From positions 62,001 through 126,000 of the forward strand of contig RJVL01000006.1 in NCBI GenBank assembly GCA_003755025.1: a DNA stretch of 64,000 nt. Direction: 5' to 3'. The stretch comes from Diaphorobacter nitroreducens. GTDB lineage: Bacteria; Pseudomonadota; Gammaproteobacteria; Burkholderiales; Burkholderiaceae_C. The notes under the pieces are model-generated. The model was not told the origin of the DNA, did not search any database, and saw only the letters and a list, made by a program, of their open reading frames with translations. The position numbers and the translations under genes were made by a program. Shown here piece by piece: positions 37,362-45,088 of the stretch (position 1 is the stretch's first letter; every line of letters starts with the position of its first letter).

Positions 37362-37412
37362 TCAATAAAATAGCTTCAACCGCTTATCCAACCCGCGCCA
37401 ACTCGTCTTTTT
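37362..37412 (+). repeat. Degenerate palindromic repeat-family copy
   Basis: caataaaatagcttcaaccg, then cttatccaacccgcg and a ctcgtcttttt end. Family order is kept (aaaatagct, gcttat, T-run) with many changes. It lies between the convergent sbtA-like and ankyrin genes. Confidence 0.5.
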
Positions 37413-37414
37413 AC

Positions 37415-37945
37415 TCAAAAAATTTCGGCACCTGCCGAGCGCAGCAGGGCGGCTGCCGCGTCGGCTTTCATCGCGAGGGCGCAGCCCAAGGCGGTGTTGC
37501 CTTGCTGGTCGGCTGCGCGCGGGTTGGCGCCGCGTGACAGCAGCAGTTCCACCACGGCCGGATGGTTGAACAGGGCGGCGAACATCAGCGGCGTACGGCC
37601 ATCGGGCGAAGGCCCGTCCACGGCCGCACCACCGTCCAGCAGCAGGCGCACCATGTCCACGTCGCCCTTGAAGGCGGCGCCGGCCAACGGTGTCTGCCCG
37701 CGGCCGTTCACCAGCCCCGCGTCGGCTCCGCGCGCCAGCAACAGCCGCGCGGCCTCGGCATGGCCGTGGTAGCTGGCCAGCATCAGCAGGCTGTCGCCCT
37801 GGGCATTGCGCAGGTCGGGCGGCAGACCGTTGTCCAGCCACAGCGCCAGACGCGCGGCGTCGCCCTGGCGCGCGGCGTCGAACACCTTCTCGGCAAAGGC
37901 CAGGGTGGCTTCATCCAGGGCGGGGCGTTCGGGCGTGGCGGTCAT
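37415..37945 (-). CDS. Ankyrin-repeat protein
   Basis: 176 residues, cytosolic (no signal peptide). After a short N-terminal helix, four ankyrin-type repeats are visible (from about residue 46 to 172), with GDSLLMLASYHGHAEAARLL, GQTPLAGAAFKGDVDMVRLL and GRTPLMFAALFNHPAVVELL as the clearest. Such proteins mediate protein contacts; in bacteria some occur beside catalase, which is not the case here. The start MTATPERP at 37945 has GGAGAACCCC upstream; an in-frame ATG at 37975 has none. Confidence 0.9.
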   Translation of the reverse strand: MTATPERPALDEATLAFAEKVFDAARQGDAARLALWLDNGLPPDLRNAQGDSLLMLASYHGHAEAARLLLARGADAGLVNGRGQTPLAGAAFKGDVDMVRLLLDGGAAVDGPSPDGRTPLMFAALFNHPAVVELLLSRGANPRAADQQGNTALGCALAMKADAAAALLRSAGAEIF

Positions 37946-38045
37946 GGGGTTCTCCAGCGTCAAGGTGTGAGCCATTGTAGGAACGGGCCCCCTGCCCCGC
38001 CGCGCAATTGCGCTATGGCTTCGATAGCTTGACAGGCCGCACGGG

Positions 38046-38378
38046 TCAATGCCCCGTGGCCTTGGAGAGCAGCTGGATCACCAGCACGCCGCCCACGATC
38101 ATGGCCATGCCGACGACGGCCGGCAGGTCCAGCTTCTGCCCATAGAGCAGCCAGCCGACCAGCGAGATCAGCACGATGCCCAGCCCCGACCACACGGCGT
38201 ACACCACGCCCGTAGCCATGTGGTTCATCACCTTGGAGACGAGGTAGAACGCCACGCAGTAGCCCAGCACCGCCAGCGCGCTGGGCCCCAGCCGCGTGAG
38301 CCCCTGCGAGGACTTGAGCGCCGAGGTGGCCACCACCTCCGCCACGATGGAGATGCCGAGCAGAAGGTACGGATGCAT
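38046..38378 (-). CDS. Small multidrug resistance (SMR) family efflux protein
   Basis: 110 residues with four predicted membrane helices and the essential glutamate Glu14 in SIVAEVVATSALK. SMR proteins work as antiparallel dimers exchanging protons for cationic drugs or guanidinium. The WSGLGIVLISLVGWLLYGQ block in helix 3 is typical of the EmrE/QacE side. There is no guanidine riboswitch in the upstream gap, which instead carries a repeat copy, so a drug-type role is more likely than the Gdx type; this is inference. Confidence 0.9.
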   Translation of the reverse strand: MHPYLLLGISIVAEVVATSALKSSQGLTRLGPSALAVLGYCVAFYLVSKVMNHMATGVVYAVWSGLGIVLISLVGWLLYGQKLDLPAVVGMAMIVGGVLVIQLLSKATGH

Positions 38379-38407
38379 GGGTAAGAAAGTGCGGTGCGTG
38401 CGAGATT

Positions 38408-38465
38408 TATCAAAATGATAGCTGCTCGCGCTTGATGGGAAAGCGCTCCAGGCATATTTGGCTTG
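38408..38465 (+). repeat. Palindromic repeat-family copy (near consensus)
   Basis: tcaaaatgatagctgctcgc, gcttgatgggaaagcgctcc, aggcatatttggcttgaaat. It contains the internal hairpin GCGCTT/AAGCGC and the extended end TTTGGCTTGAAAT also seen near 59058. It lies upstream of the SMR gene and past the end of the FAH-family gene. Confidence 0.85.
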
Positions 38466-38483
38466 AAATTCCCAGGCTACACC

Positions 38484-39329
38484 CTACCCGCCCGTGCAGA
38501 CCAGCCGCTGCTCGCCCAGCCCCGTCGCGCCCAGCCGCATCACGTCGCCCGCGCGCAAGAAGCGCGGCGCGGGCTTCTGTCCCAGGCCCACGCCGGCGGG
38601 CGTGCCAGTGAGCACCAGATCGCCCGGCTCCAGCGTCATGAACTGGCTGATGTAGGCCAGCACCCGGGGCACGCCGAAGATGAAATTGCGCGTGTGGCCG
38701 TCCTGCATGCGCTGGCCGTTCACCTCCAGCCACAGCCCGATGGCGTGCGGGTCGGGAATCTCGTCGGTGGTCACCAGCCAGGGGCCCACGGGTGCGAAGG
38801 TGTCGCAGCCCTTGCCCTTGTCCCACTGCCCGCCACGCTCCATCTGGTAGCTGCGCTCGGACACGTCGTTGGCCAGCACGTAGCCCGCCACATGGGCCAG
38901 CGCATCGGCCTCGGCCACCTGCTGCATGCGCGTGCCGATGACGATGCCCAGCTCCACCTCCCAGTCGGTCTTGAGCGCGCCGGGCGGGATGCGCACGGCG
39001 TCCGTGGGGCCGCTGAGCGCGCTGGTCGCCTTCATGAACAGCACGGGCTCTGCCGGCGCGGGCAAGCCGGCCTCGGCCGCATGGTCGGCGTAGTTCAGGC
39101 CCACGCAGACGATCTTGCCGACACCGCCCACGGGGCAGCCCAGGCGTGTGCCGGGTACCACCGCGGGCAGGCGCGCGGCGTCGATGGCGGCCAGCGCGGC
39201 CAACGTGCGTGGCGCCAACTGCGTGGGGCCGATGTCCGGCAGCAGCATGGACAGGTCGCGCAGCACGCCCTGGGCGTCGATCAGGCCGGCGCGCTCCGCG
39301 CCGGGTTGTCCGTGGCGGACGAGTTTCAT
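38484..39329 (-). CDS. Fumarylacetoacetate hydrolase-family protein
   Basis: 281-residue FAH-fold hydrolase/isomerase. KIVCVGLNYADHAAEAG is the family entry motif; DWEVELGIVIG provides two metal-binding Glu, and GYVLANDVSERSYQ the metal-binding Asp. Close relatives act on 2-hydroxyhepta-2,4-dienedioate, ureidoglycolate or 2,4-diketo-3-deoxy sugar acids; the substrate is not decidable here. The start MKLVRHG at 39329 is the family N-terminus. It is divergent from the chromate-transporter genes. Confidence 0.9.
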   Translation of the reverse strand: MKLVRHGQPGAERAGLIDAQGVLRDLSMLLPDIGPTQLAPRTLAALAAIDAARLPAVVPGTRLGCPVGGVGKIVCVGLNYADHAAEAGLPAPAEPVLFMKATSALSGPTDAVRIPPGALKTDWEVELGIVIGTRMQQVAEADALAHVAGYVLANDVSERSYQMERGGQWDKGKGCDTFAPVGPWLVTTDEIPDPHAIGLWLEVNGQRMQDGHTRNFIFGVPRVLAYISQFMTLEPGDLVLTGTPAGVGLGQKPAPRFLRAGDVMRLGATGLGEQRLVCTGG

Positions 39330-39480
39330 GGGTGTCTCCGTGGGTTTGATCGGGACGATCTTATGCACGCCATCCCGTTCATCCATCGCATCGACTGATG
39401 GCCGCATCGCGTTTGGCGATGGCGAGGCCGGCACGGCCGCCGCGCGGCACGCGTACGATGCGCAGCTTCGCCGCCCCGCC

Positions 39481-40089
39481 ATGCACCCCCACATCCCCGA
39501 ATCACCCGCCAGAACCGCCGAGGACGACCACCCACGCCCGCACAGCCTGCGGGAGCTGTTCTGGGCCTTCACCTGGCTGGCGCTGCAGGGCTTTGGCGGC
39601 GTGCTGGCCGTGGTGCAGCGCGAGCTGGTGGAACGCCGCCGCTGGATGAGCAACGAGCAGTTCGTCGAGGACTGGGCCGCCGCGCAGATCCTGCCGGGCC
39701 CGAATGTGGTGAACCTGTCCATCATGGTGGGCGACCGCTACTTCGGCCTGCGCGGCGCGCTGGTGGCCGTGGCGGGCATGCTGTTGCTGCCGATGCTGCT
39801 GGTGGTGGTGCTGGCCGTGGTCTATGCCGGCTTTGCCGACCAGCCCATGGTGGCCGGCGCTCTGCGCGGCATGGGCGCCGTGGCCGCAGGCCTGGTGGCG
39901 GGCGTGGGCTGCCGCCTGGCCGCATCGCTGCGCAAGCACCCGCTGGGGCCCTGGGCCTGCGGCGCCATCGCGGCCGCCACCTTCGTCGCCATGAGCGTGC
40001 TGCGCCTGCCGCTGGCCTGGGTGCTGCCCGTGGTGGGCGGCGCGGCCTGCGCCCTCACCTGGCGCAAGCTCGCTCCCGCGGGGCACTGA
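39481..40089 (+). CDS. Chromate-transporter family protein, first half
   Basis: 202 residues with a short hydrophilic N-terminus (1-22) and one CHR domain of about six helices. The motif LALQGFGGVLAVVQRELVE and the PGPNVVNLSIMVG signature are typical of ChrA N-halves. With the next gene it forms a two-protein (short-chain CHR) transporter. Only 7 bp separate the two genes. Chromate export is known for some family members, not established for these short pairs. Confidence 0.9.
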   Translation: MHPHIPESPARTAEDDHPRPHSLRELFWAFTWLALQGFGGVLAVVQRELVERRRWMSNEQFVEDWAAAQILPGPNVVNLSIMVGDRYFGLRGALVAVAGMLLLPMLLVVVLAVVYAGFADQPMVAGALRGMGAVAAGLVAGVGCRLAASLRKHPLGPWACGAIAAATFVAMSVLRLPLAWVLPVVGGAACALTWRKLAPAGH

Positions 40090-40096
40090 CGCAGCC

Positions 40097-40699
40097 ATGG
40101 CCGCACCGCTGACCTTGCACCTGCAGCCGCTGGACTGGCTGAACCTGTTCCTGTACTACCTGTCGCTGTCGCTGCTGGCCGTGGGCGGCGCCATCGCCAC
40201 CGCACCGGACATGCACCGCTTCCTGGTGGAGCGCCAGGGTTGGCTGACCGAGGTGCAGTTCAACACCTCCATCGTCATCGCACAGTCGGCTCCCGGGCCC
40301 AACGTACTGTTCATCGCCCTGCTGGGCTGGAACGTGGGCCTGAACGCGGCCGGCACCGGCACGCATGCGGCCTGGGCCTTCGGCGCAGTGGGCGTGGCGG
40401 TCTGCATGCTGGGGGTGCTGCTGCCCAGCAGCCTGCTGACCTGGGCCGCCACGCGCTGGGCACACCGCAACCGCGAGCGCCGCTCGGTGCGCGCCTTCAA
40501 GCAAGGCATGGCACCACTGGTGATCGGCCTGCTGCTGGCCACGGCCTGGGTGCTGGGCAGCGCCCATGGCGAGCCCGCGCAAGACTGGCCACTGTGGCTG
40601 CTGAGCGCGGCCACCACCCTGCTGGTGTGGCGCACGCGCATCCACCTGCTATGGCTGCTGGGCGCGGGGGCGTTGCTGGGCGCGTTCGGCTGGGTCTAG
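40097..40699 (+). CDS. Chromate-transporter family protein, second half
   Basis: 200-residue CHR-domain membrane protein matching ChrA C-halves; SLLAVGGAIATAPDMHRFLV and SAPGPNVLFIALLGW are the paired signatures. It begins 7 bp after the first-half gene and is convergent with ribB (7 bp between stops). The two proteins probably work together as an antiparallel heterodimer, as proposed for short CHR pairs. Confidence 0.9.
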   Translation: MAAPLTLHLQPLDWLNLFLYYLSLSLLAVGGAIATAPDMHRFLVERQGWLTEVQFNTSIVIAQSAPGPNVLFIALLGWNVGLNAAGTGTHAAWAFGAVGVAVCMLGVLLPSSLLTWAATRWAHRNRERRSVRAFKQGMAPLVIGLLLATAWVLGSAHGEPAQDWPLWLLSAATTLLVWRTRIHLLWLLGAGALLGAFGWV

Positions 40700-40706
40700 C
40701 GCGGTG

Positions 40707-41378
40707 TCAGGGCTGGCGCGCGCGACGGTAGTCCGCCAGCGCCCGCACCGTGGTGCACAGCAAGCCATGCGCACGGGCAAAGCGGGCCACCTGTGCGCCG
40801 CGCGCCATGCTGCCGTCGGGGTTCATGAGCTCGCACAGCACGCCCGCAGGCGGCAGGCCGGCCAGCACGGCCAGGTCCACGGCCGACTCGGTATGGCCGT
40901 CACGCTCCAGCACCCCGCCCGCGCGTGCCACCAGTGGGAACACGTGGCCCGGGCTTACGACCTCGGGCGCGCACCCCGGCGCCGGAATGCGCAGGGCGCA
41001 TCGCACGGTCTGCAGGCGGTCGGCCGCCGACACGCCGGTACTCACGCCATGCGCGGCCTCGATGGACTGGGTGAACGCGGTGGAGAACGCCGAGCGGTTC
41101 ACCTCCACCATGGGCCGCAGCCCCAGCGCCTTGGCATGCGCGGACGTCAGGCACAGGCAAACGATGCCGCTGCCCTCACGGATCATGAGCGCCATGGTGG
41201 CCTCGGTCATGTTGGCGGCGGCGCAGACCAGGTCGGCTTCGTTTTCGCGGTCGGCGTCATCGAGCACCAGCACCGGGCGGCCGGCCGCGATCGCGGCGAT
41301 CACCGCGGGCAGGGGCGCGAGCGTGACCTCCTGTGGGAGATCGCCAGGGGCGGACAAGAAAGTGGCGGGAAAAGACAT
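40707..41378 (-). CDS. ribB: 3,4-dihydroxy-2-butanone-4-phosphate synthase
   Basis: Makes 3,4-dihydroxy-2-butanone 4-phosphate from ribulose-5-phosphate for riboflavin synthesis. 223 residues, DHBP-synthase domain only (no GTP cyclohydrolase II part). [15 protein letters not shown] holds the acidic metal-binding loop, GSGIVCLCL and [17 protein letters not shown] are further family blocks. The ATG at 41378 follows GAGGAG at good distance. A 133-nt leader after an FMN riboswitch precedes it, so expression should fall when FMN is abundant. Confidence 0.94.
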   Translation of the reverse strand: MSFPATFLSAPGDLPQEVTLAPLPAVIAAIAAGRPVLVLDDADRENEADLVCAAANMTEATMALMIREGSGIVCLCLTSAHAKALGLRPMVEVNRSAFSTAFTQSIEAAHGVSTGVSAADRLQTVRCALRIPAPGCAPEVVSPGHVFPLVARAGGVLERDGHTESAVDLAVLAGLPPAGVLCELMNPDGSMARGAQVARFARAHGLLCTTVRALADYRRARQP

Positions 41379-41446
41379 GAAACGCTCCTCGGTTGAAATG
41401 AAGAAACGCCTCAAGGCATGCAAGAAGCACCCACGCGCGCATGGGC

Positions 41447-41500
41447 CCGGGGCCCGGCACGCGCGAAGCACACGGCCGCGCCCAGGGCGCTGGGCCCCGG
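41447..41500 (-). promoter_or_regulatory. Candidate expression platform of the FMN riboswitch
   Basis: Between aptamer and ribB, CCGGGGCCC and GGGCCCCGG (complements of 41492-41500 and 41447-41455) are perfect 9-bp complements 36 bases apart. This could form a long-range stem switching with nearby GC-rich hairpins. There is no T-run, so control may be at translation or by Rho; this is inference. Confidence 0.4.
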
Positions 41501-41511
41501 TCGCGGCACGT

Positions 41512-41691
41512 CTTCTTTCATCCGGACTATGACCGTCGGCCCCGGACTGGGAGTGGCCTGCGCCGCCCCGCACCGGGTCTGCTGACCCCCGGTTGCACTG
41601 ATGGCAACCGGGGCGCTCGCGGGCTCGCGGTGCAAGAAAACCTCCATGCGCCGCCTACCGCCGGTGGGGAATTCCACCCCGCCCTGAAGAC
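41512..41691 (-). ncRNA. FMN riboswitch (RFN element)
   Basis: Read leftward from 41691: GTCTTCAGGGCGGGGTGGAA, then TTCCCCACCGGCGGTAGGCG, hallmarks of the RFN 5-prime side; then a variable hairpin (CCCCGGTTGCCATCAGTGCA region), and GATGAAAGAAGACG closing the P1 helix at about 41512. This six-helix aptamer binds FMN. It lies between the sirtuin gene stop and ribB on the same strand, so ribB is the regulated gene. Confidence 0.95.
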
Positions 41692-41698
41692 CTGCCGA

Positions 41699-42481
41699 TT
41701 ATGGCGCCTCAACCATCGGCGGCCCGTCCAGCAGCAATGGCAGCAAACGCGCCGCCGAACCACGCAGCACGGCGTGGGCGATACCGTCCAGCTCGCTGGC
41801 CGCGGTGTTGACCACCACCACGCGCGCACCGGCATGGCGCGCCTGGTGCGCCAGCCCTGCGGCCGGGTACACGGCGCCCGCGGTGCCCACCACCAGCATC
41901 AGCTCGCAGGACTGCGCCGCCTGCTGCGCCGCGGCCAGCACCGGCAGCGGCAAGGCCTCGCCGAACCAGACCACGCCAGGGCGTACCAGGTTGCCGCAGG
42001 TGGGACAGCGCGGCGGGTGGCCGGGCGCGGCGTGGGCCAGATCGCAGCAGGCACGCGGACGGTCGAGCCAGCGGTCGGCCGTCAGGTCACCATGCAGGCA
42101 CAGCACATCCGGGCTGCCGGAGCGCTGGTGCAGGCCGTCCACGTTCTGGGTGATGAGCGTCAGCCGCCCGCGCCCGTGCTGCGCAAACGCCGCCAGCGCC
42201 CGGTGGCCCGCGTTGGGCTGCACGCCCGCGAGCAAGCCGCGGCGGTGGGCGTACCAGTCCCACACCCGCGCGGGCTGGGCCCTGAAGCCGGTCTCGCTGG
42301 CCATCTCCATGGGGTTGAACTGCGCCCAATAGCCCGTCTGCGCATCCCGGAACGTGGGGACGCCCGACTCGGCGCTGATGCCTGCGCCTGTGAGCACCGC
42401 GATGCGGCGCGCATCGCGCACCCACGCCCGCACCTCGTCCAGCGGGGTGCAGGGGCCGGACGTTCCGGCATCGTCCGTCAT
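41699..42481 (-). CDS. cobB: NAD-dependent protein deacylase, sirtuin class III (SIRT5/CobB-like)
   Basis: 260-residue sirtuin. GAGISAESGVPTFRD is the NAD-binding entry, TQNVDGLHQ the core motif and HGDL the catalytic His. VWDWYAHRRG matches the Tyr-x-x-Arg pair that recognises succinyl/malonyl groups, so desuccinylase activity is likely. The zinc site is unusual: CPTCG gives one normal pair, but the first pair reads RACCDL, adjacent cysteines rather than CxxC. Its ATG overlaps the stop of the TetR gene upstream (ATGA at 42478-42481). The FMN riboswitch begins right after its stop. Confidence 0.9.
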   Translation of the reverse strand: MTDDAGTSGPCTPLDEVRAWVRDARRIAVLTGAGISAESGVPTFRDAQTGYWAQFNPMEMASETGFRAQPARVWDWYAHRRGLLAGVQPNAGHRALAAFAQHGRGRLTLITQNVDGLHQRSGSPDVLCLHGDLTADRWLDRPRACCDLAHAAPGHPPRCPTCGNLVRPGVVWFGEALPLPVLAAAQQAAQSCELMLVVGTAGAVYPAAGLAHQARHAGARVVVVNTAASELDGIAHAVLRGSAARLLPLLLDGPPMVEAP

Positions 42482-43146
42482 GCCGCGGCCTCGGCCAGCA
42501 GGCCCTGCTCGACCATGGCGACCAGTCGCTCGGCCAGCGCCTGGCAGCCGGCCTCGTCCAGGCCGCGCAAGGGGCCGTCCAGCATCAGCATCGCCATGCC
42601 ATGCACGGCGGACCAGGCCATGAACTCGGCGCCCGGGCGGCGTGCGGGTGGCAGCAGACCGGCCTGCACCATGCCGTCGAGTGTGTGCCCCAGCAGTTCG
42701 AACGGATCCATGCCGCTGGCCCCGCGCGCCGCACCATCGTCCGGCGCGCGCTCTTCCACATCAAAGGGCCGCGCCACGAAAGCGGTGCGGAACAGGCCCG
42801 GCTCGTGCCGCGCAAAGCGCAGATAGCCCAAGCCCACGCCGCGGAACGCGGCGCGTGCACGCTGGCGCGGATCGCGCAGCCGGCGCGTGGCATGGATCTC
42901 GGCCTCGATCGCGCGCGCCAGTTCCGACAGCGCCACCGCGCGCACGGCTTCCAGCAGCGCCTGGTGGTTCTGAAAGTGCCGGTACGCCGCATTGGGCACG
43001 ACACCGGCACGGCGCGTGGCTTCGCGCAGCACTACCGCGGCAGGGCCGCCTTCGCGCGCCAGCGCCACACCGGCGTCCAGCAGCGCGCGCCTCAAATCCC
43101 CATGGCGGTACGTGGCACGCGCAGGGCTCAGGTCTTCATTCGGCAT
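42478..43146 (-). CDS. TetR-family transcriptional regulator
   Basis: 222 residues. N-terminal HTH (about 12-60; YRHGDLRRALLDAGVALARE, then ATRRAGVVPNAAYRHFQNHQ) and a C-terminal ligand domain with a WHG-type pattern. It overlaps the sirtuin start by four bases, so the two are coupled, and is divergent from the DUF1428/VOC/AHSA1 set over an 87-bp gap with a perfect palindrome. It probably represses itself and that set; effector unknown. Confidence 0.88.
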   Translation of the reverse strand: MPNEDLSPARATYRHGDLRRALLDAGVALAREGGPAAVVLREATRRAGVVPNAAYRHFQNHQALLEAVRAVALSELARAIEAEIHATRRLRDPRQRARAAFRGVGLGYLRFARHEPGLFRTAFVARPFDVEERAPDDGAARGASGMDPFELLGHTLDGMVQAGLLPPARRPGAEFMAWSAVHGMAMLMLDGPLRGLDEAGCQALAERLVAMVEQGLLAEAAA

Positions 43147-43163
43147 TTACGAGTTTTTACAGA

Positions 43164-43221
43164 TACACCGTCCACATTTATCGACGCAGCCCGCATACAC
43201 TGCAAGTGTACATTGTCCACA
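43164..43221. promoter_or_regulatory. TetR-type operator region
   Basis: TACACT-GCA-AGTGTA (43196-43210) is a perfect 6-bp inverted repeat. Two direct repeats TACAnnGTCCACA occur at 43164-43176 and 43209-43221. A possible rightward promoter (TTTACA at 43156, 17-bp spacer, TATCGA at 43179) is covered by the first repeat. These are likely sites for the adjacent TetR protein. Confidence 0.6.
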
Positions 43222-43233
43222 AAGGAGTGCGCC

Positions 43234-43570
43234 ATGGAACCCGACAGCTACATCGACGGCTTCGTGCTTGCCGTCCCCACTGCCAACAAGGAGACCTTTC
43301 GCCAGCACGCCAGCGAGGCCGCGCAGATCTTCAAGAAGCACGGCGCCCTGGAGATCGTGGAATGCTGGGGCGACGACGTGCCCGAGGGCAAGCTCACCTC
43401 CATGCCCCTGGCCGTGCAGCGCAAGGACGACGAGACCGTGGTCTTTTCCTGGGTCGTGTGGCCCTCGCGCGCGGTACGCGATGCCGGCCGACCCGCTCTG
43501 CCCCAAGGACATGCCTTTCGATGGCCAGCGTGTGATTTATGGCGGGTTTCGCGTGCTGGTACACGCGTAA
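43234..43570 (+). pseudogene. DUF1428 (YbaA-like) gene, frameshifted
   Basis: The first 83 codons (from ATG 43234, after AAAGGAG) encode a normal DUF1428 N-terminus: DSYIDGFVLAVPTANKETF, EIVECWGDDVPEGK and VVFSWVVWPSRAVRDAG. The family C-terminus (DMPFDGQRVIYGGFRVLVHA, stop at 43570) continues in the next frame from about 43481. The residues between, expected as roughly GNAKVMADP, are short, which fits a small out-of-frame deletion at GATGCCGGCCGACC. The uninterrupted frame instead runs into unrelated sequence to 43824. It may be a real lesion or a sequencing error. Confidence 0.8.
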
Positions 43571-43625
43571 ACGGCGCGCACCTCTTCCCCCTTCTACTCC
43601 ACTCAAACCACCCCAAGGAGACACC

Positions 43626-44078
43626 ATGCAGTTCACGCCCTACCTCAACTTCGACGGCAACTGTGCCGAGGCATTTGCCTTCTACGCCAAGCTGTTCGGC
43701 GGCACCATCGTCCACCAAAGCACCTTTGGGGAGATACCTCCCTCCGAAAACATGCCCCCGCTGCCCGAGGCAGCCAAGAGCCGCATCATGCATATGCAAC
43801 TGCAGATCAAGGACCAGTCGTTGATGGGATCGGACGCCATGCCGACCATTCCCGGGCAGGACCCCAATGCCTGTGGTGGCGGCTACCAACTGCCGCAGGG
43901 TCTGTGGGTGTCGATCCAGGCCGCCGACGCGGCCGAGGGGCGCCGCCTGTTCGATGCGCTCAGCGCCGGCGGCGAGACCGTCATGCCATTTGCCGCGACC
44001 TTCTGGTCACCCGGCTTCGGCATGGCGCGCGACCGCTTCGGCACGCCGTGGATGGTCAACGTGACGGCACAGGCCTGA
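43626..44078 (+). CDS. PhnB-like VOC-family protein
   Basis: 150 residues of the glyoxalase/bleomycin-resistance (VOC) superfamily, PhnB-like branch. TPYLNFDGNCAEAFAFYAKL is the family start, and FWSPGFGMARDRFGTPWMVN the C-terminal block. AAGGAGACACC precedes the ATG at 43626. No catalytic role is known for most such proteins. It lies in a rightward run with the DUF1428 remnant, an AHSA1 protein and a second VOC gene, opposite TetR. Confidence 0.9.
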   Translation: MQFTPYLNFDGNCAEAFAFYAKLFGGTIVHQSTFGEIPPSENMPPLPEAAKSRIMHMQLQIKDQSLMGSDAMPTIPGQDPNACGGGYQLPQGLWVSIQAADAAEGRRLFDALSAGGETVMPFAATFWSPGFGMARDRFGTPWMVNVTAQA

Positions 44079-44101
44079 TGCCCCACACCCAAGGAGGCCA
44101 T

Positions 44102-44548
44102 ATGTCTGACCGCACCGTTCGTTTGCACCGGGTGCTGCGCACCACGCCGCACAAGCTGTATCGCGCCTTCCTGGAGGGCGACGCCATGGCCAAATGGCTG
44201 CCACCCCACGGCTTTACCTGCAGGGTGCAAGAACTCGACGCCCGCGTGGGGGGCACCTTCCGCATGTCGTTCCACAACTTCGGCTCGGGCCAATCGCACG
44301 CCTTCGGCGGCGAATACCTGGAGCTGGTGCCGGGGGAGCTCATCCGCTACACCGACCGGTTCGACGACCCGCACCTGCCCGGCACGCTGGAGGTCACCGT
44401 CCGGCTCACGCCCGTGAGCTGCGGCACCGAGCTGAGCATCACCCAGGCCGGCATTCCGCAGGCCATTCCGCTGGAAATGTGCTACCTGGGCTGGCAGGAA
44501 TCTCTCACCCAGCTGGCCGCGCTGGTGGAGCCCGACATCCCGGGTTAA
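44102..44548 (+). CDS. SRPBCC / AHSA1-domain protein
   Basis: 148 residues with the START-like AHSA1 fold; VLRTTPHKLYRAFLEGDAMA and RVGGTFRMSFHNFG mark the family. These proteins bind hydrophobic ligands, and homologues often sit with VOC proteins under a TetR or ArsR regulator. A strong AAGGAGG precedes the ATG at 44102. It lies 23 bp after the first VOC gene and 34 bp before the second. Confidence 0.92.
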   Translation: MSDRTVRLHRVLRTTPHKLYRAFLEGDAMAKWLPPHGFTCRVQELDARVGGTFRMSFHNFGSGQSHAFGGEYLELVPGELIRYTDRFDDPHLPGTLEVTVRLTPVSCGTELSITQAGIPQAIPLEMCYLGWQESLTQLAALVEPDIPG

Positions 44549-44582
44549 AGGCCCAGCAGTCCCGACTCAGCAGGAGCACCCC

Positions 44583-45068
44583 ATGACGCAACCCGCCAAA
44601 AACACCGTCTGCCTGTGGTTCGACGGCACTGCCGAAGAAGCCGCGCGGTTCTACGCGAAAACCTTTCCCGACTCATCCGTGAGCGCGCTGCACCGCGCGC
44701 CGGGGGACTTTCCGTCAGGCCACGAGGGCGATGTGCTGATGGTCGAGTTCACGGTGCTGGGCATCCCCTGCCTGGGGCTCAATGGCGGCCCGGCCTTCAA
44801 GCACAGCGAGGCTTTCTCGTTCCAGGTGGCGACCGCCGACCAGGCAGAAACCGACCGCTACTGGAATGCCATCGTGAACAACGGCGGCCAGGAAAGCGAC
44901 TGCGGCTGGTGCAAGGACCGATGGGGCCTGTCCTGGCAGATCACGCCCGTGGCCCTGACCCGCGCGGTGACCGACCCCGACCGCGCCGCAGCCAAGCGCG
45001 CTTTCGACGCGATGATGCAGATGCGCAAGATCGACATTGCCGCCATCGAGGCGGCGCGCCGCGGCTAG
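44583..45068 (+). CDS. VOC-family protein (PhnB / 3-demethylubiquinone methyltransferase-like fold)
   Basis: 161 residues. FDGTAEEAARFYAKTFPDSS is the family start, and VNNGGQESDCGWCKDRWGLS with WQITP is the typical C-terminal block. In spite of the domain's historic name, no methyltransferase motif is present. CAGGAGCACCCC precedes the ATG. It is the last gene of the set opposite TetR and converges on rlmB (20 bp between stops). Confidence 0.92.
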   Translation: MTQPAKNTVCLWFDGTAEEAARFYAKTFPDSSVSALHRAPGDFPSGHEGDVLMVEFTVLGIPCLGLNGGPAFKHSEAFSFQVATADQAETDRYWNAIVNNGGQESDCGWCKDRWGLSWQITPVALTRAVTDPDRAAAKRAFDAMMQMRKIDIAAIEAARRG

Positions 45069-45088
45069 GGGCCGGGCGCCTTCCGCGT

